Positions 1 to 12,300 of a stretch of 64,000 bases of DNA are shown here, in pieces (the stretch's first letter is position 1; each line of letters begins with the position of its first letter). Source of the stretch: Chimonanthus salicifolius (taxonomy: Eukaryota > Streptophyta > Magnoliopsida > Laurales > Calycanthaceae). The stretch lies in contig CM023535.1 of assembly GCA_013350335.1 (NCBI GenBank), positions 31,218,991 to 31,282,990 of the forward strand, read 5' to 3'. A model generated the notes under the pieces. The model ran no database searches. It was not told the origin of the DNA and saw only the letters and a program-made list of their open reading frames with translations. Position numbers and translations under genes: made by a program.

Positions 1-160
1 TAGATCTCAAATCCACCCAATGCAAGGATGAAAAAAAAAAAATGGACAAAACCCTAATGGGTAAATTTGGTCAAAAAATGAAGGCTGCATTAAAAATATT
101 AGGGATTAAAATTTACTTAAGCTTGGAGGTATGTAATGTTGGGAGAAATCATGGGCCATA

Positions 161-1550
161 GGGTTCGGCCCAGTAGTATAGCCGAACCCCATGGTAGGTG
201 ATTAAATTATTTTATTAGGGTTTTAAAGAATGGAAGCCGTGGAGGATAATTTATGATTTTTAAGATTTTAATAATTAAATGTTGGTAATTTCAAAGGGGT
301 TTAAATGAGGAAATGCATGGGAGATGTGAATGATGTTGATGGCCTCAAAAGGAAGGAATGAATGATGGACCATGAACTTATGGTGATGGTGTTAGAATTT
401 TAATAGGATTAGAGAATGGAGGCTATGTTAAGTGGTTAATGATTTTTAAAGTTTTAAATGAAAGAATGGTAGAAATTTTGAAAGGGGTTTTTAAATGAAG
501 GAATCCATGGATGAAGGTTAAGGTTTTTATGGTCTTAAATGTCACCAATAAATGATGAACCCTATGGTGATGTATTGTAATAATTTTGGGTGTAAAATTA
601 TGGGAATTGATGGAGAAGATTGATAAATTTTAAATGGACTTTAAGCATTATAAATAAGGCTTTAAAAAAATAAAACCATGGACCATGGGTTCGGCCATGG
701 TGTATGGCCGAACCCCATGGGGAGATTTTGATGGCTTAGATATTTTGGAAACCATGGAAAGAATGGGGAATAAGGCATGATTAAATGGGTCATTAATGGA
801 CTCAAAAATGTACCAAGTGATGATCAAAGTTGATGATTTAAATGCATGATGTAAACCCCCTCATGGAGGGACTTGTGGTGGACCTAAATGATGAAAAAAG
901 GAAAGGTCCAAGAAAATTGGGGAAAAGACATCATGGGTTCAGCCATGGTGTATGGCCGAACCCATGACCCCTTTTGTAAGTCATTTTATGAGTTAAATTT
1001 GGGATTATGTATGTGATTAAATTAATGGAAAATTAGGTAAGTTAAGGACTGATTTGTTAATGAACATATCATGGTTGATGGAACGTTAATGGATCCAAGA
1101 TTATGGATCAATTATGGGCTAAGAACAGGGTTTTGTATGTGGTTAAGTGAATAAGGATTAGGTTAATTAAATGGCTAGTTTTAATGATCATATGACATGG
1201 TTGATGGGTCATTAACGGATCTAAGATAGGGATCATTAATGGATCTAAGTTTGTGATCAGTTATGGACTTAATTATGCATGGATGAATAAGTGATTAGTC
1301 ATGGAAAAGAGGTAGTGGCAAAACCGTAAATATTGGCCAAAAATGAAGAACCATGGGTTCGGCCATGGTACATGGCCGAACCCCATGGGGGATGATCATG
1401 GACTTAAAAGCTTTTAAGATAACCTTATGTGTGGTTTAATAAAGCCTAGGGTCCTAGTTTTTAAACTCACAAAATTAAGATAATCAATGGATTAAGATGG
1501 GACCCACAAACCTAATTAGTAGGGTTCGGCCATGGTGTATGGCCGAACCC
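161..1550. repeat. Five interrupted palindromes GGGTTCGGCC...GGCCGAACCC in the E1 5' LTR
   Basis: Near-perfect inverted repeats of about 29 bp, with arms of 10 to 13 bp around a 5- to 9-bp centre, lie at 161-190, 687-715, 935-963, 1355-1383 and 1522-1550. The arms read GGGTTCGGCCATG and TATGGCCGAACCC. Copies recur in every LTR of the window, in both LTR families. Their function is unknown. Confidence 0.85.
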
Positions 1551-2030
1551 CACTAAGGCTTGGATAATGGACTTGGACATGATTAAAACATGAGTCTAAT
1601 TGATAATGTATAATAAGGTACCGGACATCGCAAGGGGTACGCGATCGGCGACCGGGTTTGTGGATGGAGAAACGCAATTGAACATTAGTCGGTATTCGGT
1701 AGGATTCCTACGTTTTTGTAAGCCATGGATTATGTGTTATGTATGGGTTTTTCTTTGATTTATTTTAGGAACCATATGATTGTTTTAAGATGCGTTTTAA
1801 GGCTATGATGTGTATATTGATGCTTTGCTTGATCTATTTCTGGTAATCAAATTATATGTTTTATTGATGGGATTTTAAATGCCATGGTTTGTGCTATCAT
1901 ATATATTACATGGCATATGGCACCTACACCTCATGCATGACATGGGAGGGATATGGCATGGGAAGGATGAAAATAAAGAAACCGGAGTCCATGCTCCGTC
2001 GGGGCGACCGAGAAGCAAACATGGGGACAC

Positions 2031-2345
2031 CTTGACGAGGCTTTACCGTCAAGGGGGATGATTTGTGATTGTTTATATCTTGACGAGGTTTTGCCGTCAT
2101 GGGGGATGGTTTGTGATTGTTTATATCTTGACGAGGTTTTGCTGTCAAGGGGGATGATTTGTGATTGTTTATATATTGACGAGGTTTTGCCGTCAAGGGG
2201 GATGAGGTGTGATTGGTTATATCTTGACGAGGTTTTGCCTTCAAGGGGGATGATGTGTGACTGTTTATATCTTGACGAGGTTTTGCCGTCAAGGGGATGA
2301 TTTGTGATTGTTTATATCTTGACGAGGTTTTTCGTCAATGGGGAT
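2031..2345. repeat. 48-bp hairpin tandem repeat, about 7 units
   Basis: Each unit begins with CTTGACG, a short loop and CGTCAAG (7-bp stem), followed by a GATGATTTGTGATTG spacer. It is preceded by one unit of another hairpin type, GGAGTCCATGCTCC. The 48-bp period is divisible by three, so open frames appear on both strands, but they are not genes. The matching array in the 3' LTR is at 13531-13850. Confidence 0.9.
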
Positions 2346-2889
2346 ATGGCAGTATGATGGTATGGATGATGGGTGGGACTCATGACATAGGACACCCATG
2401 GCATGGCATTCATTTTATGGTTTCCATTATATTATACCTATGTGCTTGTTATCACTAATCCATGTGTTAGCCCTACTCGGAGTCCTACTGGGTTCGTTGT
2501 CTAACGCCCTACTTCTACCCTAGCTGATGACACAGGAGATGGCAGAAACGAAGGACGAGACTGGAGCCAAGCGTAGGAGCTTGGGAAAACGAGCTACTTG
2601 GTTTATTAAGATTTATTTTGGAAATGTAATTTGTGTAATGTAGCTCGTCAGACTGTAATAATGTAGATTTCTTACTATGGTTTGGTCTTTACTTTGGACA
2701 TTATCATTTTGAGATATAATTATGATTTTGAAGTATTTTAGTAATTAAATGAATGTCACTTCCCTGCTATCTAAAATTTGTAGGATAGTCTATATTATAA
2801 TTCTGCACTTAATTTAATATTCTGCAAGCTTACTTCTACGTGTGAACCGTTCTTCGTGGACTTAGTTCCACGCACCCGTAGGGTTGGCC

Positions 2890-2925
2890 AGTTAAGGGCC
2901 GGGCTTTAGAAGCTCGGACTTAACT
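2890..2925 (+). promoter_or_regulatory. Conserved U5 hairpin near the LTR end
   Basis: An outer stem AGTTAAG/CTTAACT encloses an inner stem CCGGGCTT/AAGCTCGG with a TAG loop. The same outer stem is at 14394-14429, 33387-33422 and 16454-16489, and on the minus strand at 9408-9443, 23840-23875, 36952-36987, 50238-50273 and 59457-59492. In family F the inner arms have both changed and still pair (TCGGACTT/AAGTCTGA), which argues for a conserved RNA structure. The role is not known; packaging, dimerisation or 3'-end formation are possible. Confidence 0.6.
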
Positions 2926-3017
2926 CGCGTCGTGACGTCCGCGCCCTTTGTCACTCTTCATTACACAAAAAAAAAAAATAGACTCTGATTTTGGTGAAAA
3001 GGGGCGGGTGTTACAGT

Positions 3018-3029
3018 TGGTATCAGAGC
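3018..3029 (+). promoter_or_regulatory. Primer-binding site, initiator tRNA-Met type
   Basis: TGGTATCAGAGC lies two bases after the LTR end and is complementary to the 3' end of plant initiator tRNA-Met, the usual primer for plant Ty3/gypsy reverse transcription. Confidence 0.95.
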
Positions 3030-3702
3030 GAAATCAGAAGAATGAATCTCTCGAAGTAAGGTTAACACGGTTGCATGTCTCACTGACAGCTAAGAATCCC
3101 AACTGACCAACTCTTCGGAGTCCGCTGCACGGGGGCCGGGTTAATTTACTTCGTTAGACTCAGACTGAAGCATTCAATCTGAGAACAGTATTCAATGGAA
3201 AGGAATGATAGCAAAGGAAGGACAGTCACTCTAAGTTAGGATTTAGCAAACATAGCAATATGGCTTATTTTCCCCCGAATTGAGAAAGATCTAGACTTTC
3301 CCCCCAAATTGATGAAACAGTGATGGATTTATCGAACGTAGCAAAGTAGGATGTTCTTTCCCAGTATCCCCAAATTGAACAACAAACAATAGGAATTTAG
3401 AGAATCCCCCCTAGAAACAAAGGAAAACCGAGTGTGCTTATTTGACAATTTCCCCAACAAAGACACATTGAACTATACATGAAAACCCCCCCGAAAACTA
3501 AGTATGATTATTTGGTGATTTCCCCCAAAATAAGAAATAATATTTGATACTTAGGAAATTTCCCCCCAAAATAAAGTATACTTAGTCGGTAATGTTCCCC
3601 CAAATTGAAGAAAATATTTGATACTTAGGAAATTTTTCCCCAAAATATGAACACGATAATTTTATGAAGGAACTAAATCAATATTCTTCGATGACTTAGG
3701 AA
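3030..3702 (+). other. Untranslated leader with repeated C-tract motif
   Basis: The stretch between the primer site and the gag start has no open frame of note. From about 3270 to 3650 it repeats a motif resembling TTTCCCCCCAAAAT roughly every 30-60 bases, often beside CTTAGGAAAT. The leaders of T (about 36360-36640) and E4 (about 58900-59140) carry the same motif on the minus strand. Confidence 0.7.
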
Positions 3703-4383
3703 ATGCCTCCAAAGAGAAGGACCAGCCGAAAACCACGGGTAGAGAAAGAGGTAACACCACCTCGTCAGGAAGAGGAGGTACAACAACCTCATCAAGAGGA
3801 AGTACATCGACCTCATCAAGAGGAAGAAGTGCAGCAGCCACGCCAAGAAAAGGAGCAGAATGGCATAAATATTCCAGTGATGACCCCCGAGCTACAAATC
3901 TTAGTGCAAGCTATAGTCACTTCGATTTTACAACAACTCTTAAACGGAAATGAAACACAAAACCGAAGAGGTCAGGGTGGGGTAAATACCTTTCGCCCTC
4001 ATAAGAGATTCAGACCCAACTTTTGGAGACCTTCAGTCTCTGCTGGAAGTTCCTGTTTCCAGTGTGGTCAGCGGGGGCATTTCAAAAGAGAGTGTCCTCA
4101 GAACTATAAATCTTCTCACTTCAGGGGTCCCTTCCATCGTCTAACTCGATCAGCTCAGCCACAGGGACCTAGAGCACATGACCCGACAGGAAGGGCACCT
4201 ACTCCGATAGAATCGGGACAGCTGAATACTACGATTTCTCCTCTAGAGACAATGGACCATTCGGTGATTCAAGGTATGGCAGTAGTTTGTAGTTCATATG
4301 CTTATGCATTATTTAATTTGGGAACATTCTACTCTCTTGTATCTATTACCTTCACATCTGTTACTAGCACTTTAGCACAATAA
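3703..4383 (+). pseudogene. E1 gag with start of protease, internally deleted
   Basis: The frame starts MPPKRRT, the same start as in T and E4, and encodes the capsid/nucleocapsid polyprotein. The charged, Gln/Glu-rich N-terminus (residues 1-50) is kept. The capsid core seen in the other copies is missing, so residue about 85 joins directly to the region before the zinc knuckle. The knuckle itself is intact: CFQCGQRGHFKREC at about residues 120-133. The frame then enters protease, where the catalytic Asp-Ser-Gly is replaced by Asn-Leu-Gly, and stops at 4381-4383. It is 226 codons against several hundred for a normal gag. I infer it is dead. Confidence 0.85.
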
Positions 4384-5169
4384 ATGTCCACTGAACTTAC
4401 GGTAGTATTCCCTATTGGTAGACGATGACGACCATTGGTGGGTATATCGATTCTCCGATAGATACAGTTTGGTTCCATAGGTTGACGCATGGGTCTTATG
4501 ACAGACATTTGATTTCGTAAGTCGACGCATGGGTCGTATGTTAGACCTGTTAGCCCTATGATAGACAGAATAGTCCTACGAAGGTATTAGTTATACCCAT
4601 GAATGGATTATACCTATAGGAGGTTTATATTCATGATGATTATTAACCACGGATGTGTATAACCATGGATGAGGGTTCCCATGGTGGTTTGGATTGATGT
4701 CGGGTATTGGTATCGTAGAAGTTGTGAACAAAGGGGTTAGTCACATCGTGACTTATGTGCAAATGAAGAGGTGCAAAATTTTGGAGATGTAATTAATGGG
4801 AAAAAAAATCTAGTGAAACTCGAATGGGAAACTATGGGCGACTGCCGAGTTAGTCTAGCTAGCTGACTCTGTAGTTAGCCGATGGAGTTCCAAGAGAGTG
4901 CAGATAGAAACCTAGTTGAAATGGAATCAGCAAAGGACTTGAACATAGGCTCGTACTGGCAGACTACCTCACACAGAGAGTAGATGAAAGAACGTGTTGA
5001 ATGAGTACGAATGGGAAATGTCTTAGTAGCAGGTAAAGTGGAATAGAATACATTAATCTACATAAGATCGCAAATGGGTTCATGAGAAAAAGAGATAACG
5101 TGAGACAGAGTAAATTCTGAAAGAATGAAACTCATAGGTCGATATGAGTGATGTTGATGTAATTAAGAG
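4384..5169 (+). other. Degenerate stretch replacing protease/RT/RNase H
   Basis: The other copies hold about 2.3 kb of protease, reverse transcriptase and RNase H here. E1 has only about 0.8 kb without a recognisable domain. Short repeats such as GACGCATGGGTC (about 4482 and 4523) are present. I cannot assign this DNA to gag-pol or to the LTR. Confidence 0.5.
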
Positions 5170-6594
5170 GTACTTGACACGATTGAACGAGAACAATGAA
5201 TAGACCCAGAAATGGAGGAGATATGGACCAAGATATCTACAAGCGAGGTGGTACTGGAATGGGAATTACGACCGGGACAGGGTCTTGTATTCCGAGGCAG
5301 GACGTATGTGCCTAAGAACTACAGAAGAGAGTTGTTGATTGAAGCACACCAAACCAAGCTCTCTATCCATCCGGGCAGCACCAAGATGTATTATGATCTT
5401 AAGAGGCACTATTGGTGGCGTGGACTCAAGAGAGATGTGGCGGAGTTTGTTGCTCGTTGCCTAACTTGCCAGCAGGTTAAGGAGGAACATCAGAAACCAC
5501 CGGGTTTACTCCCACCCTTACCAGTGCCGGAGTGGAAATGGGAGCACATATCTATGGATTTCGTAACAGGGTTGCCATGGTCATCAAAAGGCAACGATGC
5601 GATATGGGTCGTAGAGGACCGGTTGACTAAGTCTGCGCATTTCCTTCCCATCAAGATGATAGATTCATTGGACACATTGGGTCGACAGTACATCCGGGAT
5701 ATCATCAGATTACATGGTATTCCCCGAACTATTGTGTCCGACAGAGATGGCTGATTCACCGGCAGAGTATGGCAGGGCATGCAGTCGGCTATGGGGACCG
5801 ACATATTGACTAGCACAGTATTTCATCCACAGACTGATGGACAGTCGGAGAGGACAATACAAACATTGGAGGATATGCTGAGAGCATGTATGCTAGACTT
5901 CAGGGGTGGATGGGAGGATCATTTGCCACTGGTGGAGTTCTCCTACAATAACAGTTACCAGGCAAGCCTCCAGATGGCTCCGTTTGAGGCCTTATATGGT
6001 AGGCCGTGTAGATCACCAGTGTGTTGGACAGAGGCCGGTGAGCCTGCGCTGATTGGACCGGAGTTGGTTGCGGAGACTACTGCGCAGCTCAAGTTGATAC
6101 GGCAACACCTACTCACTGCACAGAGCCGTCAGAAGAGTCACGCCCACAAAAGGAGGAGGTTCCTCGAGTTTGAGGAGGGAGACTTAGTGTTCTTGAAAGT
6201 CTCACCCCGGAAGGGACACATGAGATTTGGGAAGAAGGGGGAGTTGTCACCTAGATTTGTGGAGCCGTTTCCAATCCTGAAGAGGGTGGGGGATGTGGCC
6301 TATCAGTTAGCACTTCCTCCACAGTTATCGTCTCTACATGATGTCTTTCATGTGTCCATGTTGAGGAAGTACAACCCCGATCCTTCACATGTATTGAACG
6401 TACAAGACGTAGATGTACAAAGCGACGTGACGTATGTGGAGAAGCCGGTCGGAGTGATCGGGAGTGAACAAAGGGTGCTGCGGAACCACGCCATTCAGTT
6501 CATCAAGATGGTGTGGGAGCGACGTGACAATGAGGAAACCACCTGGGAACTTGAATCAAAGATAAGAGCCGCGCATCCGGAGCTCTTTGTATGA
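5170..6594 (+). pseudogene. E1 integrase and chromodomain remnant
   Basis: The integrase N-terminal HHCC zinc site is present (H and H around the LSIHPG motif, then CLTC near residue 85 of the frame that starts at 5212). It is followed by the catalytic core with Asp in MDFVTG, Asp in VSDRDG and Glu in [10 protein letters not shown], and a GPY/F-like region. The end is a chromodomain-like tail ending WELESKIRAAHPELF, which defines chromoviruses and may steer insertion to heterochromatin. One in-frame TGA at 5752-5754 replaces a codon that is CGA in element F, a C-to-T change at a CpG. Both halves are in the same frame. Integrase-like sequence can be followed upstream to about 5170, without an open frame. 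Confidence 0.9.
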
Positions 6595-6640
6595 GTTGTT
6601 TTGAACCCCTACTTCGCTCGAATTTTTGGGACGAAAATTT

Positions 6641-6650
6641 CAAAAGAGGA
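6641..6650 (+). promoter_or_regulatory. Polypurine tract of E1
   Basis: CAAAAGAGGA lies just before the 3' LTR, which begins TGTAATAGCCC at 6657. It is the plus-strand primer site. The same tract is at 27597-27606 (T) and 54299-54308 (E4), on the minus strand. Confidence 0.8.
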
Positions 6651-6656
6651 TTGTAT

Positions 6657-9319
6657 TGTAATAGCCCGGAAAATTTTAAATCAATATATATGTAGATACT
6701 ATTTATTTTAATGATGGAAATTGGGAAATTTGATGGAGTAGATGGTAAATGGATCAAAATATGGGTAAAGGCCCAAGTATGGCCCAATGAACCATGGATT
6801 GGATTTAAAATCATTTAAATGGTCAAGGATGGTCAAATTGGACCCAATACCCATTTGGGACCCAATGGGTCAAGATAATGTAAGCTCTAAGGTAAATGGG
6901 TAAAGGTGAATGTAATTGGGCCATGGGCCCAATGGTGATCCAAGTAGTTGAAGTGGATCTAATTAAATTTAAAACATCTAAGTTGGTGATGGAGTGATCA
7001 AGGTGACATGGCCGAATGGGACCCATCTCCACCTCACCAAATGAGGTGGCGTGTGGACCAAGGATTGGTGGGGCCGGCCACCATGGTTGACTTGATCAAC
7101 CATGGGTTGAATAATGGAATTAGGTTAAGTGGGAAATAATTAACCTAAGTTAATTATCTAGTTAATTAATTGATTAAACTATCCAAAAGGTGGTCAAAGG
7201 GGTCAAAATTGGAAGACCAAACCACCTCATTTCAAACACCAAAAACGTTGGGCTTGGTGGTGGTTTGTCCCAACCACCACCACTAAAGCATAAAAATCCC
7301 ATGTGGGTTGGTGGGAAGAATTAATGATAGAGTGTAACATAAGCAACCAAAGGGGATAAGATGGGTTTTCATCTTATCCCATCCTCATCTCACTCTCTCC
7401 ATTCATTCCTCTCCAAAACCGTCCCACACCAAGGAGGAAAGAAGAAAAGAAAACTAAGAAGAGAAGAAGAGAAGAAAAGAGAGGAGAAGTGCAAGCTTTG
7501 GCCCATCATTCCAAAACCAAGACCTTGGGTTAGTTCTTCCCATCTTCTCCTCCTTTTACTCTCCCAAACACACTCCATCTTAGCCGACCCAAGCTTTGAT
7601 ATTTTTCATTTGATCAAGCTCATCTTGGCCAACCAATCAAAGAGAAGAAGAAGAGAAAGAGCTAAGGAAATCAATGGGAGAAAGAAAAGCCAGAGGAGTC
7701 GTCGGATTGTAAATAATTCTTAAACAAGAATTTTACATTTTAAGGGTTAAGAGGTAATTATGGAATCCATTTGTTTTGGATTGGTTGGTGGCAAATTTAT
7801 CATGGGCCTTGGATCTCAAATCCACCCAATGAAAGGATGAAAAAGAAAAATGGACAAAACCCTAATGGGTAAATTAGGTCAAAAAATGAAGGATGCATTA
7901 AAAATATTAGGGATTAAAATTTACTTAAGCTTGGAGGTATGTAATGTTGGGAGAAATCATGGGCCATAGGGTTCAGCCATGTGGTATGGCCGAACCCCAT
8001 GGTAGGTGACTAAATGATTTTATTAGGGTTTTAAAGAATGGAAGCCATGGAGGATAATTTATAATTTTTAAGATTTTAATAATTAAATGTTGGTAATTTC
8101 AAAGGGGTTTAAATGAGGAAATGCATGGGAGATGTGAATGATGTTGATGGCCTCAAAAGGTACGAATGAATGATGGACCATGAACTTATGGTGATGGTGT
8201 TAGAATTTTAATGGGATTAGAGAATGGAGGCTATGTTAAGTGGTTAATGATTTTTAAAGTTTTAAATGAAAGAATGGTAGAAATTTTGAAAGGGGTTGTT
8301 AAATGAAGGAATCCATGGATGAAGGTTAAGGTTTTTATGGTCTTAAATGTCACCAATGAATGATGAACCCTATGGTGATGTATTGTAATAATTTTGGGTG
8401 TAAAATTATGGGAATTGGTGGAGAAGATTGATAAATTTTAAATGGACTTTAAGCATTATAAATAAGGCTTTAAAAAAATAAAACCATGGACCGTGGGTTC
8501 GGCCATAGTGTATGGCCGAACCCCATGGGGAGATTTTGATGGTTTAGATATTTTGGAAACCATGGAAAGAATGGGGAATAAGGCATGATTAAATGGGTCA
8601 TTAATGGACTCAAAAATGTACCAAGTGATGATCAAAGTTGATGATTTAAATGCATGATGTAAACCCCCACATGGAGGGACTTGTGGTGGACCTAAATGAT
8701 GAAAAAAAAAAAGGTCCAAGAAAATTGGGGAAAAGACATCATGGGTTCAGCCATGGTGTATGGCCAAACCCATGACCCCTTTTGTAAGTCATTTTATGAG
8801 TTAAATTTGGGATTATGTATGCGATTAAATGAATGGAAAATTAGGTAAGTTAAGGACTGATTTGTTAATGAACATATCATGGTTGATGGAACGTTAATGG
8901 ATCCAAGATTATGGATCAATTATGGGCTAAGAACGGGGTTTTGTATGCGGTTAAGTGAATAAGGATTAGGTTAATTAAATGGCAAGTTTTAATGATCATA
9001 TGACATGGTTGATGGGTCATTTACGGATCTAAGATAGGGATCATTAATGGATCTAAGTTTGTGATCAGTTATGGACTTAATTATGCATGGATGAATGAGT
9101 GATTAGTCATGGAAAAGAGGTAGTGGCAAAACCGTAAATATTGGCTAAAATGAAGAACCATGGGTTCGGCCGTGGTACATGGCCGAAACCCATGGGAGAT
9201 GATCATGGACTTAAAAGCTTTTAAGATAACCTTATGTGTGGTTTAATAAAGCCTAGGGTCCTAGTTTTTAAACTCACAAAATTAAGATAATCAATGGATT
9301 AAGATAGGACCCACAAACC
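6657..9319 (+). repeat. 3' LTR of E1, first part
   Basis: Begins TGTAATAGCCC after the polypurine tract. The first 600 bp are rich in GGTCAA/TTGACC and GGCCCA motifs and hold the palindrome CCATGGTTGA...TCAACCATGG near 7080-7106. A CT- and GA-rich leader-like stretch at about 7370-7700 ends at a degraded donor-like GTAAATAA (7709). From 7812 it repeats the 5' LTR. It is interrupted at 9320 by solo LTR S1. No gene is seen. Confidence 0.9.
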
Positions 9320-12300
9320 TGTAACGCCCGCCCCTTTTCACCGAAATATCAGAGTCTATTTTTGTTTTAAAAGGAAAAGTGACAAAGGGCACGGACGTCA
9401 CGACGCGAGTTAAGTCCGAGCTTCTAAAGCCCGGCCCTTAACTGGCCAGCTCTACGTGTGCGTGGAATGAAGTCCACGGAGAATGGTTCACACGTAGAAG
9501 TAAGCATCAGGGAACATTTAAACCAATTGCGGAAAATTATAAAACAGCCTAACTTACAAATTCTTAGATAGCAGGGAAGTTACATTCATTCAATCACCAA
9601 ACATCCTTCAAATCATAATGTCCAAAGTAATGTCCAAAATATGGTAAGTAATCTAAATTATTACATTTCCGACAAGTTAAGCTACTTCAAATGCACATTT
9701 CTCAAAATAACTTAAATAAAATAATTAGTCCGCCTTCCCAAGCTCTTAAGCTTGGCTCCCGTCCCGTCCTTCTGCTCCGTCATTTCCTGCGTCATCAGCT
9801 AGGGTAGAAGTAGGGCGTTAGACCACGCGCCCAGTAGGACTCCGAGTAGGGCTAACACATGGATTAGTGATAACAAAGCAGCTAGATAATACATAACGAA
9901 AAGCCATAGAATGAATGCCATGCCATGGGTGTCTGTGTTATGAATCCCACCCATCAATCTCATCCTCATTGTACAATGTCCCTTTTTCATCCATACATAA
10001 TGTTCAAAATATAATCCATACCATCATCGTGCCATGACCCTCTTGATGGAAAAGCCTCATCAAGATGTGATCCACACTAGGCATCCCCCCTTGATGGAAG
10101 AACCATCATCAAGGTATACCCATAAATACAATATCACCCTTGATGGAAAACCATCATCAAGGTATCATAATTACAAGAGTCCCCCCTTGATGGCAAAGCC
10201 TCATCAAGGTACAATAATACATATGTGAAATATCCCCATGCTTGTTTATCGGTCGTCCTGACGGAGTATGGACTCCGGTTTCATTTCATCCTTCCCCTGT
10301 CATATCCCTCTCATGCCATGCAGGAGATGTAGATGCCATATGCCATGTAATATATGTAATTCAATAGTAATAAAACCCCTCTTAAAACAGTTACTTGATG
10401 ACCAAATAAATCAAAGGGAAACCATCCCATAATATTTAATCCAAAACCCATCTTAAGACATTCACATGATTTCCAAAATAATTTAAAGGAAAACATCACA
10501 AGATGCATAATCCAAAACTCATCTTAAAGACAACCACATGCTTTCCAAAATAAATTAAAGAAAACATCACCCAATCCATGGCTTACAAAAATGTAGGAAT
10601 CCTACCGAATACCGACTCGCATCCTTTTACGTTTTCTATTTGATAAACCCGATCGCCGATCGCGTACTGCCTGCGATGTCCAGTACTTTATTACACATTA
10701 ATCATTAGTCCATGTTTTACCCATTTCTAAGCCCATATGAAAAAACGGTCACTATTTAGGACCCATATCATCTATTAAACCTTTTAATCCCATAAATCTT
10801 AAAATTCGGCCACCCTAGGCTTTATTAATCACTTATAAGGTTATTACATTAGATCCCCTAAGTCCATGATCAATTTCCATGGAATTCTTGAATTTGGCCA
10901 CTGATTACGGTTTTGCCACTACCTCATTTTTCATGCTTAATCACTCATTTATCCATGCATGATTAAGTCCATAATTGATCATAAACTTAGATCCCCAACT
11001 TAGGTCCATTAATGACCCATTGAACCATGTCACATAGCCATTAAAATTAACCATTTAATTAATCCAACCCCCCATTAACTAATCACATACCTACCTCCTT
11101 CATTAGCCCATAAAAATTGACCTTCCATTAAATCATTACTCTTAGTCATACCTTGAGTCCATATATGATTCCTCTACCACATTACAAGATCACTTACCTC
11201 AACCATCTTATTGACCTAATTCCATTAATTTAAACTTATACATACACATTTAACTTTAGACCCATTAATGATCTAAAATTTGGGTCATGGGTTCGGCCGT
11301 ACACCATGGCCGAACCCATGATGTTTTTTTCTCCATTTTTCTTGGATCCATTCATAACATTTTAGATCCACCAATAATCCTTTCTTGAGGGGTTTAAATC
11401 ATGCATCTAAACCATATTCTCTTATTCATTTCATTGCTCCAAAATACCTACATTCACCAAAATATTAAACCCATCTTTTCTATCCTTTAAACCCATCATT
11501 TTCTATGCCTCTTGAGGCCACAAAATTTATTCCCACACTCCATGATTTTTCCTTATTTAAACCCCTTTAATTTTTCCAACATTTACCATTTACAACCCTA
11601 AAAATTCATTAGCTACCTTCATTATCTTCCATCCCTTAGAACCCTAACCAATTAAATCCAATACCAAATCACCCACCATGGGGTTCGGCCATACTACATG
11701 GCCGAACCCTATGGCCCATGATTTTATTCCAATTACCTACTTCCATGTTTAATTTAATAAATTACACCATACATTTAATACTTTTACTTATTTCTTTTCC
11801 CTAACCCTAATTCACCCATTTAGGGTTTTCTCCATCTTCCACCCTCCCATTTGATGGATTTACATTCCATAGCATAGAATTATCTAACCACCATTAAATT
11901 CACAAAAATAAATTCCAATTCTTAAACCCTAAAAATCCAAAATTTCTTGTTTAAGAAACTACTCACCATTCTTCGTCTCTTCCGACTTCCGCCGCTCCCG
12001 TCGGTTTCCTTAGCCTCCTCTCTCCTTCCTCTTGATCTTTGATAGGTCAAGATCTTTAATCAATGGTGGCAACCCCCAACCTTAGGATCGGCCAAAGTAG
12101 AGCTTAAATTGAGAGAGGGAAAGGGAGAGATGATGAGAGGGGAGGTGATAACCTTAATCTTAGAGTGATCTCCCTCCAAATTCCACTTCTTTCTTCTCTC
12201 TTTGAGCTCCTCTCTTTTCTTTCTTTCTCTCCTTCACTTGGACATGGGACGGCAATAGAAGAGTGGGAGGGATGGAGTTAACAAAAAAAATGAGAATGGG

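Larger units (their letters stand above)
1..3015 (+). repeat. 5' LTR of E1 (left part missing)
   Basis: Matches 7812-9319 plus 13016-14522 almost base for base. It ends in GGGCGGGTGTTACA, the usual CA end, followed directly by the tRNA-Met primer-binding site. A TATAAATA stretch lies at 649-656. The stretch contains no host gene. It contains five interrupted palindromes, one 48-bp tandem array and a terminal hairpin, listed separately. Confidence 0.9.

Noticed and set aside
1924..2300. Overlapping open frames on both strands in the 48-bp arrays (also 13402-13917)
   Set aside because: The repeat length is a multiple of three without stops, so frames stay open by chance. They begin and end in LTR sequence and match no domain.
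3018..3029. tRNA gene suggested by the tRNA-Met match
   Set aside because: Only a 12-base primer-binding site is present; no cloverleaf.
5490..5816. Antisense open frames across integrase (also 19942-20355, 28431-28757, 46487-46825, 55133-55480)
   Set aside because: They mirror the conserved integrase frame on the opposite strand and recur only because the sense gene is conserved.
7361..7723. Possible small protein starting MGFHLIPSSSHS (also 61165-61450)
   Set aside because: It lies in the CT/GA-rich leader-like block of the LTR, is not conserved between LTR copies, and consists of Lys/Arg-rich filler.
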